Assembly: GCA_031258835.1 (NCBI GenBank)
Contig: JAIRMH010000307.1
Location: forward strand, 1-32,247
Reading direction: 5' to 3'
Length of the DNA stretch: 32,247 nucleotides
DNA from: Tannerella sp.
GTDB taxonomy: Bacteria > Bacteroidota > Bacteroidia > Bacteroidales > Tannerellaceae
Under the pieces are notes generated by a model that searched no databases, was not told the DNA's origin, and saw only the letters and a program-made list of their open reading frames with translations. Positions 8,672-17,225 of the stretch are shown here, piece after piece. The position numbers and the translations under genes are program-made. The first letter of the stretch is position 1. Every line of letters starts with the position of its first letter.

Positions 8672-9727
8672 ATGAAAATATATGGAAATATAATTTATGC
8701 CATGCTGCCTCTTTGTTTATTTGTTTCATGCAGTAACGATGATGGCGATGAACGGATGAGAAATGATTTTTTGAAGAAAACGATAAGTCCCGCTATTGTT
8801 GGCGAGAGATTGGAGTTTGCTTATGCAATGGGAAGTCTTGATGGAGTTCTCGGTACGGCCACAGCTACGGCCTCTGTAGCCGGAGCCACGGGAACGGGCT
8901 TCGAAGAGTATTCGTACTATACGACGCGGACGGCGATCTCTGTGGATGGAGTTAGCTATGCCGCCGGAAATGATGTGCCGCTAAAAACCGTAAGCCAGAC
9001 ATCTACATCGGGTAATGTATCTACGGCAGTTATGGAGAGACAGGTCGACGAAATTTATGTGCATCCGTATGTCCCGTATGGTGTCAATAAGGTAGATCTG
9101 GATGCCGCTACCATCCGCTATTTTTATGTTGTGCCCGAAGAAGCAAGGGGAAAAGAAGTGTCTTTTACATTTACGTCGGAATCGTCGACAGGCCATAAGG
9201 CTTCATGCTCTACACCGGCCTACAAAGTATCGAAAATGGATATGAAACGACTGATTGACATGTCTAACGATGAAGCCTGCTATTTCTCGATTGCCGATAT
9301 GGCGGCATATACCCGTGAAGAAGTGGAAAGCCGAAATTTGTCAGGGAAAATAGATTTCGTATATATCTATCAAAACGGATTTAACGGTTTTACGTATGGA
9401 CATACGTTTATTTCTCCCGGTAGCGACCCGAAGTATTTTGCCCGCGATGCAGTTTCTTCTTCGTGGACTAAAAACAGTACGAAAATGGAAAAACGGGTCG
9501 ATGTACGCGATGCTCAACTAAAAGGAAATATTCCGAATGTGTATATTGATGATATCGACTTCGAAACGCTACAAATTGACCATGCTTTGGATTTTGTCTT
9601 GAATTTCGTGAATGACGAAGGCGCTTTCATGAAAACGGCTGATGGTAAATACCTTGCCTATATATATGTCAATTCCGTCAATAGTAACGGCAGTATCAGG
9701 GTAAGCGTCAAACGATATATGTTATAA
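8672..9727 (+). CDS. DUF4466 family lipoprotein
   Basis: This 351-residue lipoprotein has a signal peptide ending LFVSC with Cys20 as the lipidation site. From about residue 31 it reads NDFLKKTISPAIVGERLEFA, then VAGATGTGFEEYSYYTT, YFYVVPEEARGKEVSFTFT and AYIYVNSVNSNGSIRVSVKR. This is the pattern I recall for DUF4466, a Bacteroidales family found as the last small gene of some SusCD operons. A surface location and a role in glycan binding are inferred from position, not from a known activity. A strong terminator (9735-9777) closes the operon after it. The family assignment is from memory and should be confirmed by HMM. Confidence 0.8.
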   Translation: MKIYGNIIYAMLPLCLFVSCSNDDGDERMRNDFLKKTISPAIVGERLEFAYAMGSLDGVLGTATATASVAGATGTGFEEYSYYTTRTAISVDGVSYAAGNDVPLKTVSQTSTSGNVSTAVMERQVDEIYVHPYVPYGVNKVDLDAATIRYFYVVPEEARGKEVSFTFTSESSTGHKASCSTPAYKVSKMDMKRLIDMSNDEACYFSIADMAAYTREEVESRNLSGKIDFVYIYQNGFNGFTYGHTFISPGSDPKYFARDAVSSSWTKNSTKMEKRVDVRDAQLKGNIPNVYIDDIDFETLQIDHALDFVLNFVNDEGAFMKTADGKYLAYIYVNSVNSNGSIRVSVKRYML

Positions 9728-9734
9728 ATTGTCG

Positions 9735-9777
9735 AAAAGTCGTAATTCGAACATATAGCGTTCGGATTACGGCTTTT
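9735..9777 (+). terminator. Terminator of the susCD operon
   Basis: An 18-bp stem (9735-9752 with 9760-9777) has a 7-base loop and two G:T pairs. It begins in AAAA, ends in TTTT, and another T-rich run (9781-9785) follows. It lies directly after the DUF4466 gene. Confidence 0.8.
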
Positions 9778-9780
9778 AAC

Positions 9781-9832
9781 TTTTTCAATCACACACACGG
9801 GCGAATAAAAATGCCCGGGGAAATTTATAGAA
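9781..9832 (+). promoter_or_regulatory. Leader of the beta-helix gene, shared with fecR
   Basis: The block aligns without gaps to 1962-2013 before fecR at 37 of 52 positions by eye. It starts with TTTTTCAATCACACACA and ends with AAATTTATAGAA in the same spacing. A 5-bp stem CGGGC/GCCCG (9798-9802 with 9813-9817) has a 10-base loop. The corresponding fecR stem has different bases but also a 10-base loop. Confidence 0.5.
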
Positions 9833-9839
9833 TAATATT

Positions 9840-12761
9840 ATGAAAAATGGAACAGTTATCATAATGACATTAATCCTGTTTAGCGGGATAACATACGCGG
9901 CAGCAGGGCAGGAAAGACAACAAAACGGATATGCTTCCGTCTATACGGGGAAACCGGAAGATTCGCTGGCCGTATATTTCACGCCGGAAGAATTTGATAT
10001 TAAAAACGATGGTTCGCAGGATATATCCGAAGCCTTGCAGTCGGCCATTGATAAAGTACAGGAAACCGTCAGGTATGGCGTTGTATTTATTCCCGAAGGT
10101 ACGTATCGCATCTCTAAAACCATATATGTATGGAAGGGAATCCGCTTGATTGGGTACGGGAAGAAACGCCCGGTGTTCCTGTTGGGTAGAAATACGGAAG
10201 GATTTCAAGCGGGCGCCGGTAAATACATGTTTCATTTTTGTTTGGATAAACCTTGGGGAAATCGCCCCGTACAGGATGCGAATGCCGGAACGTTTTACAG
10301 TGGGATGCGTAATGTCGATATACGGATTGAAGGCGGGAATCCTGCTGCTGTCGCCGTGCGTTTCCACGTTGCCCAACACAGTTTCCTCTCGCACATGGAT
10401 TTTTATTTGAATCCGGGGAATGTTGGCATTGAAGATGGAGGAAACGAAATCGAATATTGCCGGTTTTTCGGAGGCGATTATGCCATCAGGACGGGAAAGA
10501 CCGCCCCGGGATGGCAATTCCTTATATTAGACACATATTTTGAAGGCCAAAAGCAATCTGCCGTTCAGACCCGCGAAGCCGGACTGACCATTGTCCGCGC
10601 CCATTTCAGAAAATCACCTTCCGCCGTAATCATCAGTGAAGGGTACCCCGAAGAGTTATGGATCTCCGATTCGCGCTTTGAAGATATTCGCAATCATGCC
10701 TTGTTGATAAGTAATGAGAATAATCCGCGTACGGAAATAAATGCCGAAAACATCGTTTGTATCCGGACGCCTGAATTTGCGGTTTTCCGTACGTCGGGGC
10801 AAACGGTAAAAGCACCGTATAAATATTATGTAGTGAAAGAATTTACACATGGATTGCAAATATCCGATTTGGGAGGAGACGCAACGGTACGGACAATTGT
10901 TGACATGGAACCGCTGGAAAATATTCCACCGCCTGTTGCTTCCGATGTGCCGCTTCTTCCGCCTGTTACGGCTTGGGTAAACTTGAAGTCGCTGGGCGCC
11001 AAAGGCGACGGAACGACTGACGACACACATGTGCTGAGGCAGGCAATCGAAAATCATGCAGTGATATATCTGCCGGGCGGACACTATCGGGTGACGGAAC
11101 CCATCGTCCTGAAATCTCATACAATACTTGCAGGCTTGCATCCGTCGCTTACGCAAATCATGCTGAAAGACAGTACTCCGGCCTATCAGGGTGCCGGTCC
11201 GCCCTTACCCCTGCTGGAAACGCCGCAGGGAGGGACGAATATTGTAACGGGTATCGGTCTGAATACGGCGGGCGTAAATGCAAGGGCTGTAGCCGTCAAA
11301 TGGATGGCCGGCGAACAGTCCATGCTTAACGACGTCCGTTTCGCCGGAGGACACGGCACCTATACTGCCGACGGAAAGGCTGTTCCGGTTTATAACGATA
11401 ATCGTACAGCCGACGGTATCCCTTTCCGCAAATGGGACTCGCAGTACTGGAGCCTTTGGATTACCGATGGAGGAGGAGGTACATTTAAAGATATATGGAC
11501 GCCAAGCCCTTATGCCGCAGCAGGGATGTATATTTCGCATACTGCCACCAAAGGGCGCGTCTATTATATGTCGAGCGAACACCATGTCAGAAATGAAATC
11601 ATCCTTCACGATGTGTCCAACTGGAGGTTTATGGCGCTTCAGTTGGAAGAAGAGAGTGGGGAAGGGCCTTACTGTCTTCCGCTGGATATTCGTAATTCAA
11701 GCCGTTTGCTTTTTGCAAATACATTCCTTTATCGGGTAAGCAGGATTACTACGCCCTTCCCTTATGCCATTCGGGTGGAGAATGTCTCCGATATACGATT
11801 TAAAGGTTTACATAATTACAGTTGGACGAAACATGCTTTTGATAACACCGTATATGACGTCGGATATGATTGCTATGTCCGTCCCCGTGAGATAGCCCGC
11901 CTTGATATATCGGGCAAAAAGCCGCCGGTGAAGAATGAATCACGGAATCATATGATTGCCGTTGGAGAAGTGATGAAGCTGGCCGGCGGTTTTGAATTTA
12001 TTGATGCGGCGACAGCCGACAGGAGAGGTAATATATATTTCACGGATTCAAAGGCACATCGTATTTATTGTTGGAGTGTCGACGACAAACTTTCGCTTAT
12101 TTGGGATTTACCGATGAATCCGGTATCCCTTGCTTTCGATAAAAGCGGTCGCCTGATGGTCGTTACCCGTACGATTCAAACTCCGTCGATACATACAAGG
12201 GGCGAAATAGGCGTCGTGAGTTTCGATCCGGAACATCCCGAAACGACGATGGAGACACTGGAAGAAATAGATTTTAATAAAATACCGAAAGACGCCGCAG
12301 TATATTATCAAACCACCCGGCATCAGCATGAAAATAACTTGCCGGAGATCCTTACCGCACAGGTGAAGACCTGCTTTATTGCCAGAGATGGGAGCGCTGT
12401 CATTCCCAATACGAACGATATCGGACAGACTTGTTCCCTGAAAGCGGCTGTACCCGGGAAATACTTTTACGCATCCACATCGCCCGGCTTGCGCACATAT
12501 CGTTGCCTTGTGTCGACAGCTAATACGCTTACGTCGCCCGAATTGTTCGCCGAAACAGGGGCGGTCGATGTCGCCGAAGATGCGAATGGGAACATATATA
12601 TTCCGTCAGACCACATTAAGGTGTTCGATTCGGCAGGCGCCCTTATCGGCGAAATAGAAACGCCCGAACGTCCCCTCTCACTCTTGTTCGGCGGGAAAGA
12701 CGGTCGCACACTATTTATTTGCACAGCCTCATCGTTGTATAGCGTCCGGATCAAACAATAA
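9840..12761 (+). CDS. Secreted protein with two pectate-lyase-like beta-helices and a beta-propeller
   Basis: The protein has 973 residues and a type I signal peptide (about 1-22, TYAAAG). Beta-helix 1 begins near residue 46 (YFTPEEFDIKNDGSQDISEA, then VVFIPEGTYRISKTIYV). Beta-helix 2 begins near 378 (AWVNLKSLGAKGDGTTDDT, then VIYLPGGHYRVTEPIVL). Both carry the Pectate_lyase_3 (GH28-related) N-terminal cap, and two tandem helices recall GH55 exo-beta-1,3-glucanases. From about 715 to the end, repeats such as DAATADRRGNIYFTDSKAHR and VDVAEDANGNIYIPS indicate an SMP-30/NHL-like beta-propeller. It is probably the glycan-cleaving enzyme of this locus, transcribed apart from susCD because a terminator intervenes. 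No catalytic residue can be assigned by eye, so lyase, hydrolase or binding protein remain open. Confidence 0.85.
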   Translation: MKNGTVIIMTLILFSGITYAAAGQERQQNGYASVYTGKPEDSLAVYFTPEEFDIKNDGSQDISEALQSAIDKVQETVRYGVVFIPEGTYRISKTIYVWKGIRLIGYGKKRPVFLLGRNTEGFQAGAGKYMFHFCLDKPWGNRPVQDANAGTFYSGMRNVDIRIEGGNPAAVAVRFHVAQHSFLSHMDFYLNPGNVGIEDGGNEIEYCRFFGGDYAIRTGKTAPGWQFLILDTYFEGQKQSAVQTREAGLTIVRAHFRKSPSAVIISEGYPEELWISDSRFEDIRNHALLISNENNPRTEINAENIVCIRTPEFAVFRTSGQTVKAPYKYYVVKEFTHGLQISDLGGDATVRTIVDMEPLENIPPPVASDVPLLPPVTAWVNLKSLGAKGDGTTDDTHVLRQAIENHAVIYLPGGHYRVTEPIVLKSHTILAGLHPSLTQIMLKDSTPAYQGAGPPLPLLETPQGGTNIVTGIGLNTAGVNARAVAVKWMAGEQSMLNDVRFAGGHGTYTADGKAVPVYNDNRTADGIPFRKWDSQYWSLWITDGGGGTFKDIWTPSPYAAAGMYISHTATKGRVYYMSSEHHVRNEIILHDVSNWRFMALQLEEESGEGPYCLPLDIRNSSRLLFANTFLYRVSRITTPFPYAIRVENVSDIRFKGLHNYSWTKHAFDNTVYDVGYDCYVRPREIARLDISGKKPPVKNESRNHMIAVGEVMKLAGGFEFIDAATADRRGNIYFTDSKAHRIYCWSVDDKLSLIWDLPMNPVSLAFDKSGRLMVVTRTIQTPSIHTRGEIGVVSFDPEHPETTMETLEEIDFNKIPKDAAVYYQTTRHQHENNLPEILTAQVKTCFIARDGSAVIPNTNDIGQTCSLKAAVPGKYFYASTSPGLRTYRCLVSTANTLTSPELFAETGAVDVAEDANGNIYIPSDHIKVFDSAGALIGEIETPERPLSLLFGGKDGRTLFICTASSLYSVRIKQ

Positions 12762-12794
12762 ATTCGATGTGTCCCGATTCGATATCTCCCAGTG

Positions 12795-12828
12795 AATCAA
12801 TGTCGGGATTGATTTGTCATTTTTTTTT
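12795..12828 (+). terminator. Terminator after the beta-helix gene
   Basis: AATCAAT (12795-12801) pairs with ATTGATT (12808-12814) around the loop GTCGGG. A run of nine T residues follows at 12820-12828. Confidence 0.65.
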
Positions 12829-12898
12829 CGGCAAGCGAAAGTTTTCCCGCAGGAAAAGAAAACCATGGACGACGAAGCAGGAAATAAAATTTCATGTG

Positions 12899-12930
12899 TT
12901 TGGAAAATCCGGGTTTTTCATGTAGTTTTG
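12899..12930 (+). promoter_or_regulatory. Consensus Bacteroides promoter for the GT2 gene
   Basis: TTTG at 12899-12902, a 20-base spacer, then TAGTTTTG at 12923-12930. Both elements match the consensus. The start codon is 21 bases downstream. Confidence 0.75.
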
Positions 12931-12951
12931 CAGGATTAAATTTAAGCGAGG

Positions 12952-13902
12952 ATGGATATATCAGTAGTAATACCTTTGTATAACGAAGCGGAATCGCTTC
13001 CTGAATTATATGAATGGATAAAGCATGTGATGGACGAAAATAAATTTTCTTATGAGATTATTTTTGTAAGTGATGGCAGTACGGATCGGTCGTGGGATAT
13101 CATTGAGGCGTTAAGTAAAACAGCGCCGGAAGTGAAAGGCATAAAATTTCGCCGCAACTATGGCAAATCGCCGGCTCTTCAATGCGGATTTCAACGTGCA
13201 CAGGGTGATGTCGTCGTTACGATGGATGCCGATTTGCAGGATAGCCCGGATGAAATACCGGAACTTTATCGTATGATAAAGGAAGAAGGATATGACCTCG
13301 TCTCCGGCTGGAAGAAAAAGCGCTATGATAATAAGTTGACGAAAAACCTTCCTTCCAAATTGTTTAATGCTACGGCGCGGAAGTTTTCCGGCGTTAAATT
13401 GCATGATTTCAACTGTGGTCTCAAATCATACAGCAAAGAGGTTGTCAAAAATATAGAGGTTTATAATGACATGCACAGGTACATCCCGTATTTGGCAAGG
13501 ATAGCCGGATTTTATAAAATAGGGGAGAAAGTCGTTCAGCATCAGTCTCGTAAGTATGGAAAGACGAAGTTCGGGTTAAACCGTTTTTACAATGGCTATC
13601 TGGATCTTATTACGCTCTGGTTTACTTCGAAATTTGGAAAGAAGCCCATGCATATTTTCGGACTTTGGGGGAGCATCGTCTTTTTTGTCGGATTTGTCGC
13701 CTTAGTTTTCGTGCTTGTAGCCAAACTGATGTCTATCATTGAAGGGGATTTACGCCCGTTGGTTACAAATTCGCCTTATTTCTATATTTCTCTTACGGCG
13801 ATGATTATCGGCACCCAACTCTTTCTTGCCGGTTTTATCGGCGAACTTATTTCGCGTAATGCTCCGAACAGGAACAGATATAAGATTGAGAAAGAAATTT
13901 GA
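12952..13902 (+). CDS. GT2 family membrane glycosyltransferase (DPM1/GtrB-like)
   Basis: This 316-residue enzyme has a cytoplasmic GT-A domain and two C-terminal membrane helices. Visible motifs are VVIPLYNEAESLPELY at the N-terminus, FVSDGSTDRSWDI, the metal-binding DADLQDSP at 92 and FNCGLKSYSKEVV. The helices lie at about 236-260 and 277-300, followed by the short tail RNRYKIEKEI. This is the architecture of polyprenyl-phosphate sugar transferases (GtrB, ArnC, DPM1-like), which move a sugar from a nucleotide donor to undecaprenyl phosphate. The sugar is unknown. It has its own consensus promoter and a terminator upstream, so it is a separate unit from the SusCD locus. Confidence 0.92.
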   Translation: MDISVVIPLYNEAESLPELYEWIKHVMDENKFSYEIIFVSDGSTDRSWDIIEALSKTAPEVKGIKFRRNYGKSPALQCGFQRAQGDVVVTMDADLQDSPDEIPELYRMIKEEGYDLVSGWKKKRYDNKLTKNLPSKLFNATARKFSGVKLHDFNCGLKSYSKEVVKNIEVYNDMHRYIPYLARIAGFYKIGEKVVQHQSRKYGKTKFGLNRFYNGYLDLITLWFTSKFGKKPMHIFGLWGSIVFFVGFVALVFVLVAKLMSIIEGDLRPLVTNSPYFYISLTAMIIGTQLFLAGFIGELISRNAPNRNRYKIEKEI

Positions 13903-14269
13903 GCATACTCATGCTTATCCACAACAAGGGAAAATAACCAAATTTCTGTTATCAACGGATGTAGAGTTGCGCATATCCCACATTACCACATATACAGGCG
14001 GGTTCAATGGCTTACTGGAATGTTGTTTCGTCTCGGTCGCTATTTTTTCGTATAAACTGTTACATGCAAAAACAATATTACCTAATAACTTTCTTAATTT
14101 CTGATATGTGTAGATTCAACATCCCCCGCTCGCTCGACTTGCACTATATTTTGTGTAGAAACAGAATACAGGCGGCGTCTCGGCAATAAAAATAAACAAA
14201 ATTATTTTGTATTGCACTCGACTTGCACTATATTTGCAGCGGAATTAATAATATAACAGATAGAAAACC
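13903..14269. other. Intergenic region with a 19-bp direct repeat
   Basis: No gene is supported in these 367 bases. The last third holds two identical 19-base copies of CTCGACTTGCACTATATTT, at 14133-14151 and 14217-14235, 84 bases apart. The second copy contains the -7 box of the kinase promoter. Around it TTGCAC occurs twice (14212-14217 and 14223-14228), 11 bases apart. The first half of the region shows nothing I can name. Confidence 0.6.
14206..14236 (+). promoter_or_regulatory. Consensus Bacteroides promoter for the sugar kinase gene
   Basis: TTTG at 14206-14209, a 19-base spacer and TATATTTG at 14229-14236 match both consensus elements exactly. The ATG at 14270 implies a leader of about 25 bases. 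Confidence 0.8.
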
Positions 14270-15361
14270 ATGACTAATGATGCTTATTTAGAGATCCTAT
14301 CACATTTCGATTTGGAAGACAATGCTGCTGAGGTAACGCCATTCGGCAACGGACATATTAATGATACATTGAAAGTAACAACGACATCCGGCGCTGCAAA
14401 ATATATATTGCAACGTATTAACCATCATATTTTCACAAATGTGGAGATGTTGCAGAATAACATACGGATAGTGACGTCGCATATCAGAAAGAAGCTGGAA
14501 GAGCGGAACGAAACGGATATAGACCGTAAGGTTCTTACATTCTTACCGGCAAAAGACGGCAAATCGTATTATCATGACGGTGAAAATTATTGGCGTGTAT
14601 GCCTGATGATTCCCGGCAGTATAAGTATGGAAGAAATTACCCCGGAACGGTCGTACGAAGCAGGTAAGGCTTTTGGGGATTTTCAGTCAATGCTTGCGGA
14701 TATTCCCGAAGGTGTGCTTGGAGAAACCATTCCGAAATTTCACAATATGGAGTTTCGACTGCAACAATTCCACGATGCCTTGAAAACGAATGTTGCAGGA
14801 CGGCTGGAAAGCGTGACGGAACTCGTGGACGAAATTGAAAAACGCGCGGAAGCAATGTGTATCCAGGAAAAACTCTACCTTGAGGGTAAACTGAAAAAAC
14901 GTATAAATCATTGCGACACAAAGGTGAACAACATCCTGTTTGACGAAACCAGCGGAAAAGTATTATGTGTCATCGATCTGGATACAGTGATGCCGGGATA
15001 TGTGCTTTCCGATATCGGCGATTTTATCCGTACGGGAGCAAATACAGGTGCGGAAGATGACGCAAACTTGGACAATGTAAACGTCAATATGGAAATATTC
15101 AGAACTTATACGCGCGGTTATATGGAAACCGCCCAATCATTCCTCACCTCTCTCGAAATAAGCATGCTTCCATACGGTGGACGATTACTCACCTATATGC
15201 AGACTGTACGCTTTTTTACTGATTATATCAACGGCGATACCTATTATAAGATTCACCATCCCCAACATAACATGCAACGTACAAAAGCACAATTCAAATT
15301 CCTGCAAAGCCTGGAAGAACATGCGAAAGAAATGGACGACTTTATGAAAGAATGGTTGTAA
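14270..15361 (+). CDS. NahK-like sugar kinase (aminoglycoside phosphotransferase fold)
   Basis: This 363-residue soluble kinase has the aminoglycoside phosphotransferase fold. GNGHIND at 26-32 forms the nucleotide loop, followed by YILQRINHHIF. The catalytic Brenner motif is HCDTKVNNILFD starting at His214, with Asp216 as likely base, and the metal-binding segment is VIDLDTVMPG at 234-243. This combination is typical of N-acetylhexosamine 1-kinases (NahK, lacto-N-biose/GalNAc salvage) and their Bacteroidota relatives. Those enzymes phosphorylate GlcNAc or GalNAc at C1 for nucleotide-sugar salvage. The exact substrate is an inference. It is a single gene with its own promoter, convergent with the MATE gene; a GH20 hexosaminidase in the same window could supply substrate. 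Confidence 0.82.
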   Translation: MTNDAYLEILSHFDLEDNAAEVTPFGNGHINDTLKVTTTSGAAKYILQRINHHIFTNVEMLQNNIRIVTSHIRKKLEERNETDIDRKVLTFLPAKDGKSYYHDGENYWRVCLMIPGSISMEEITPERSYEAGKAFGDFQSMLADIPEGVLGETIPKFHNMEFRLQQFHDALKTNVAGRLESVTELVDEIEKRAEAMCIQEKLYLEGKLKKRINHCDTKVNNILFDETSGKVLCVIDLDTVMPGYVLSDIGDFIRTGANTGAEDDANLDNVNVNMEIFRTYTRGYMETAQSFLTSLEISMLPYGGRLLTYMQTVRFFTDYINGDTYYKIHHPQHNMQRTKAQFKFLQSLEEHAKEMDDFMKEWL

Positions 15362-15417
15362 ATTGCGTTTTCTATTTTAACTTGCCCAAGTGATTTTTTA
15401 GATGTTAAGCATGTAAA

Positions 15418-16758
15418 TCAAATCTTTTTCTTTTGCCAGTCCGCAAAACGCATATAGATGGCGCTTCCGATAAGAAGTCCGGAAAAATATATGATTTCCG
15501 CGCCGAAGCATACATGTATGGGGAGTTCAAAAACTATTCCGGCCAAATAGATATACATGGTATATAATATGAGAACGCCGGATTCGAGTATTAACGCGGA
15601 TTTTGTGTTTCCCGTACCGGAAACGCTATTGAAAAATACGCATCCTATGGAATTTATGATAAGCGCTATCGATATCATATAAACAGATGGTACGGATCCG
15701 TTTATCAGCGAAATGTCATTTGTATAGATTGACAGAACGGCATGAGGAAAGGTGCAGAGCAATAGTACGCATACAGACATGATGATGAACGAAAGCTGCG
15801 ATATGCGTCGTATAAGCGGCATCACTTCGTTGCACCTTCCTTCGCCTATGATATTGCTGACAAGAGTGTTTGACGTTGCAGAAAGGGCGTTAAGGGGTAT
15901 GAACATAACGATGTAAATGCTTCGCACAATGTTGGCGATGGCAAGCGTATGTTGTCCTTGTCGTTCTATGGCGACAAAGAGCAGCAGGAATGTACTCATC
16001 GAAATAAAATATTGAAACATCGTATATATGGATATTCCGAGGATTTGTTTCAGTAATCGGAGGTCGATAGATCCGAAACGTGTAAGTCCGTATTTTTTTC
16101 GGTTGATCGTGAGCATTGTGTAAATTACGAAAAACAGGGTAGATGCAAATTCCGATATGACGGAGGCTATTGCTGCACCTTCAATGCCCATTTCCGGAGC
16201 CCCCAATTTCCCGAATATCAGCACGTAGTCGAGGCCGATATTTGTGATGGCCATAACAAAGGCGTTTATCGTAAGAATCCGCGTCTTTGTTATTCCGACA
16301 TAGAAAGCGCGGAACATGACATTGAAGGCGTCAAAAAAGAATCCGATGGTACGCCATTTCAGGAAAGTAACGGTTGCCTCACATATAACTTCCGACGATA
16401 TCATGAGGCGCATCATCTTACCTGCATAAAAGTAGGATATCCCGAAAAGAACGATTGCCAGAATCAGGAGGAAGAAAAAGCCCTGAATCATTACTGGGCC
16501 GATAGCGCTATGATTCGTTTCACCGTTTCGCCTGCCTGCTATTATCTGCGCGCCGGTGCTGAATCCGAAAAATATTGTAAAAAGACATATATAATACAGG
16601 CCACCCATGGCGGATGCGCCGAGTTCTACTTCTCCTGCACGGCCGAGAAATGCCGTATCGGTGACATTTATCATATTCTGTGCAAGCAATCCGATGATAA
16701 TCGGAAAACTTATGTTCCATATATGTTTGTTCGTATATTTTTTTATGTCCTTTTGCAT
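15418..16758 (-). CDS. MATE-family multidrug/cation efflux transporter
   Basis: The 446-residue protein is almost entirely hydrophobic, with about twelve membrane helices in two homologous halves. The N-terminus, WNISFPIIIGLLAQNMINVT followed by DTAFLGRAGEVELGA, is the MATE signature (P-x-I-x-x-x-L-x-x-x-x-x-x-x-D-x-x-F-x-G). FFGFSTGAQIIAGRRNGE is the typical loop after helix 2. The family exports drugs or metabolites using Na+ or H+ gradients. The gene is 97 bases downstream of panD on the same strand, with a strong inverted repeat between them, so it may or may not share the panCD transcript. Confidence 0.93.
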   Translation of the reverse strand: MQKDIKKYTNKHIWNISFPIIIGLLAQNMINVTDTAFLGRAGEVELGASAMGGLYYICLFTIFFGFSTGAQIIAGRRNGETNHSAIGPVMIQGFFFLLILAIVLFGISYFYAGKMMRLMISSEVICEATVTFLKWRTIGFFFDAFNVMFRAFYVGITKTRILTINAFVMAITNIGLDYVLIFGKLGAPEMGIEGAAIASVISEFASTLFFVIYTMLTINRKKYGLTRFGSIDLRLLKQILGISIYTMFQYFISMSTFLLLFVAIERQGQHTLAIANIVRSIYIVMFIPLNALSATSNTLVSNIIGEGRCNEVMPLIRRISQLSFIIMSVCVLLLCTFPHAVLSIYTNDISLINGSVPSVYMISIALIINSIGCVFFNSVSGTGNTKSALILESGVLILYTMYIYLAGIVFELPIHVCFGAEIIYFSGLLIGSAIYMRFADWQKKKI

Positions 16759-16780
16759 AATTCATATTGCGGAATAAAGC

Positions 16781-16818
16781 GTTGTTCAAAAAGGATGGTC
16801 TACTTTTTGAACAACCTC
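16781..16818. repeat. Perfect 12-bp inverted repeat between panD and the MATE gene
   Basis: GTTGTTCAAAAA (16781-16792) and TTTTTGAACAAC (16804-16815) form a perfect 12-bp stem with an 11-base loop. On the minus strand the outer end reads GAGGTTGTTCAAAAAG, similar to the terminal repeat GAGGATGTGTCAAAAG of the element at 20508-20637. It could be a small hairpin element or a terminator for panCD; the T tract after it is weak (GCTTTATT). Confidence 0.6.
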
Positions 16819-16855
16819 ATACCATAATGGTTTGTCTGTTATTCGGCTGTTTGTC

Positions 16856-17206
16856 TTATACTAATTTGTTGGTTGTCGTATCGGGAAAGATGATTGTCGG
16901 TTTGAATTTTTTAGCATCTTCGGAATCCATCTGCGCATAAGAAACAATGATGATAATATCGCCCGGTTGTACCCTTCGCGCCGCCGCCCCGTTCAAACAG
17001 ATAATGCCGGAGCCGCGTTCGCCCTTTATGACGTATGTCTCGAAACGTTCGCCATTATTATTGTCTAATATGTGAACTTTCTCAAATTCGATAAGGTTGG
17101 CGGCATCCATGAGGTCTTCATCTATCGTTACGCTGCCTATATAATTAAGATTCGCTTCCGTCACCGTTACCCGGTGAATTTTTGATTTCAAAACTTCGAT
17201 AGTCAT
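16856..17206 (-). CDS. panD: Aspartate 1-decarboxylase proenzyme
   Basis: This is a 116-residue pyruvoyl enzyme that makes beta-alanine from aspartate for pantothenate. Motifs are [20 protein letters not shown], the self-cleavage site IGS, and [20 protein letters not shown]. Four in-frame ATGs (17224, 17218, 17212, 17206) occur in an ATGACT hexamer repeat. I chose the last, because it places the cleavage serine at residue 25 exactly as in E. coli PanD and gives the usual length; starting at 17224 would add Met-Thr three times. The panC stop codon ends one base before the first of these ATGs, so the two genes are translationally coupled. Confidence 0.93.
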   Translation of the reverse strand: MTIEVLKSKIHRVTVTEANLNYIGSVTIDEDLMDAANLIEFEKVHILDNNNGERFETYVIKGERGSGIICLNGAAARRVQPGDIIIIVSYAQMDSEDAKKFKPTIIFPDTTTNKLV

Positions 17207-17224
17207 AGTCATAGTCATAGTCAT
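17201..17224 (-). repeat. Four-copy ATGACT hexamer repeat at the panD start
   Basis: Read on the minus strand, ATGACT is repeated four times without interruption, then ATCGAAGTT continues the conserved PanD sequence. Each unit is an in-frame start codon plus Thr, so changes in copy number would alter only the N-terminus and the start choice, not the frame. Confidence 0.9.
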
Positions 17225-17225
17225 T

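Noticed and set aside
9870-10517. 215-codon minus-strand frame inside the beta-helix gene
   Set aside because: Shadow of a confident gene on the other strand; no recognisable domain.
15380-15400. Hairpin ACTT-GCCC-AAGT with following T run as terminator between the kinase and MATE genes
   Set aside because: Only four base pairs; too weak to list although a terminator is expected there.
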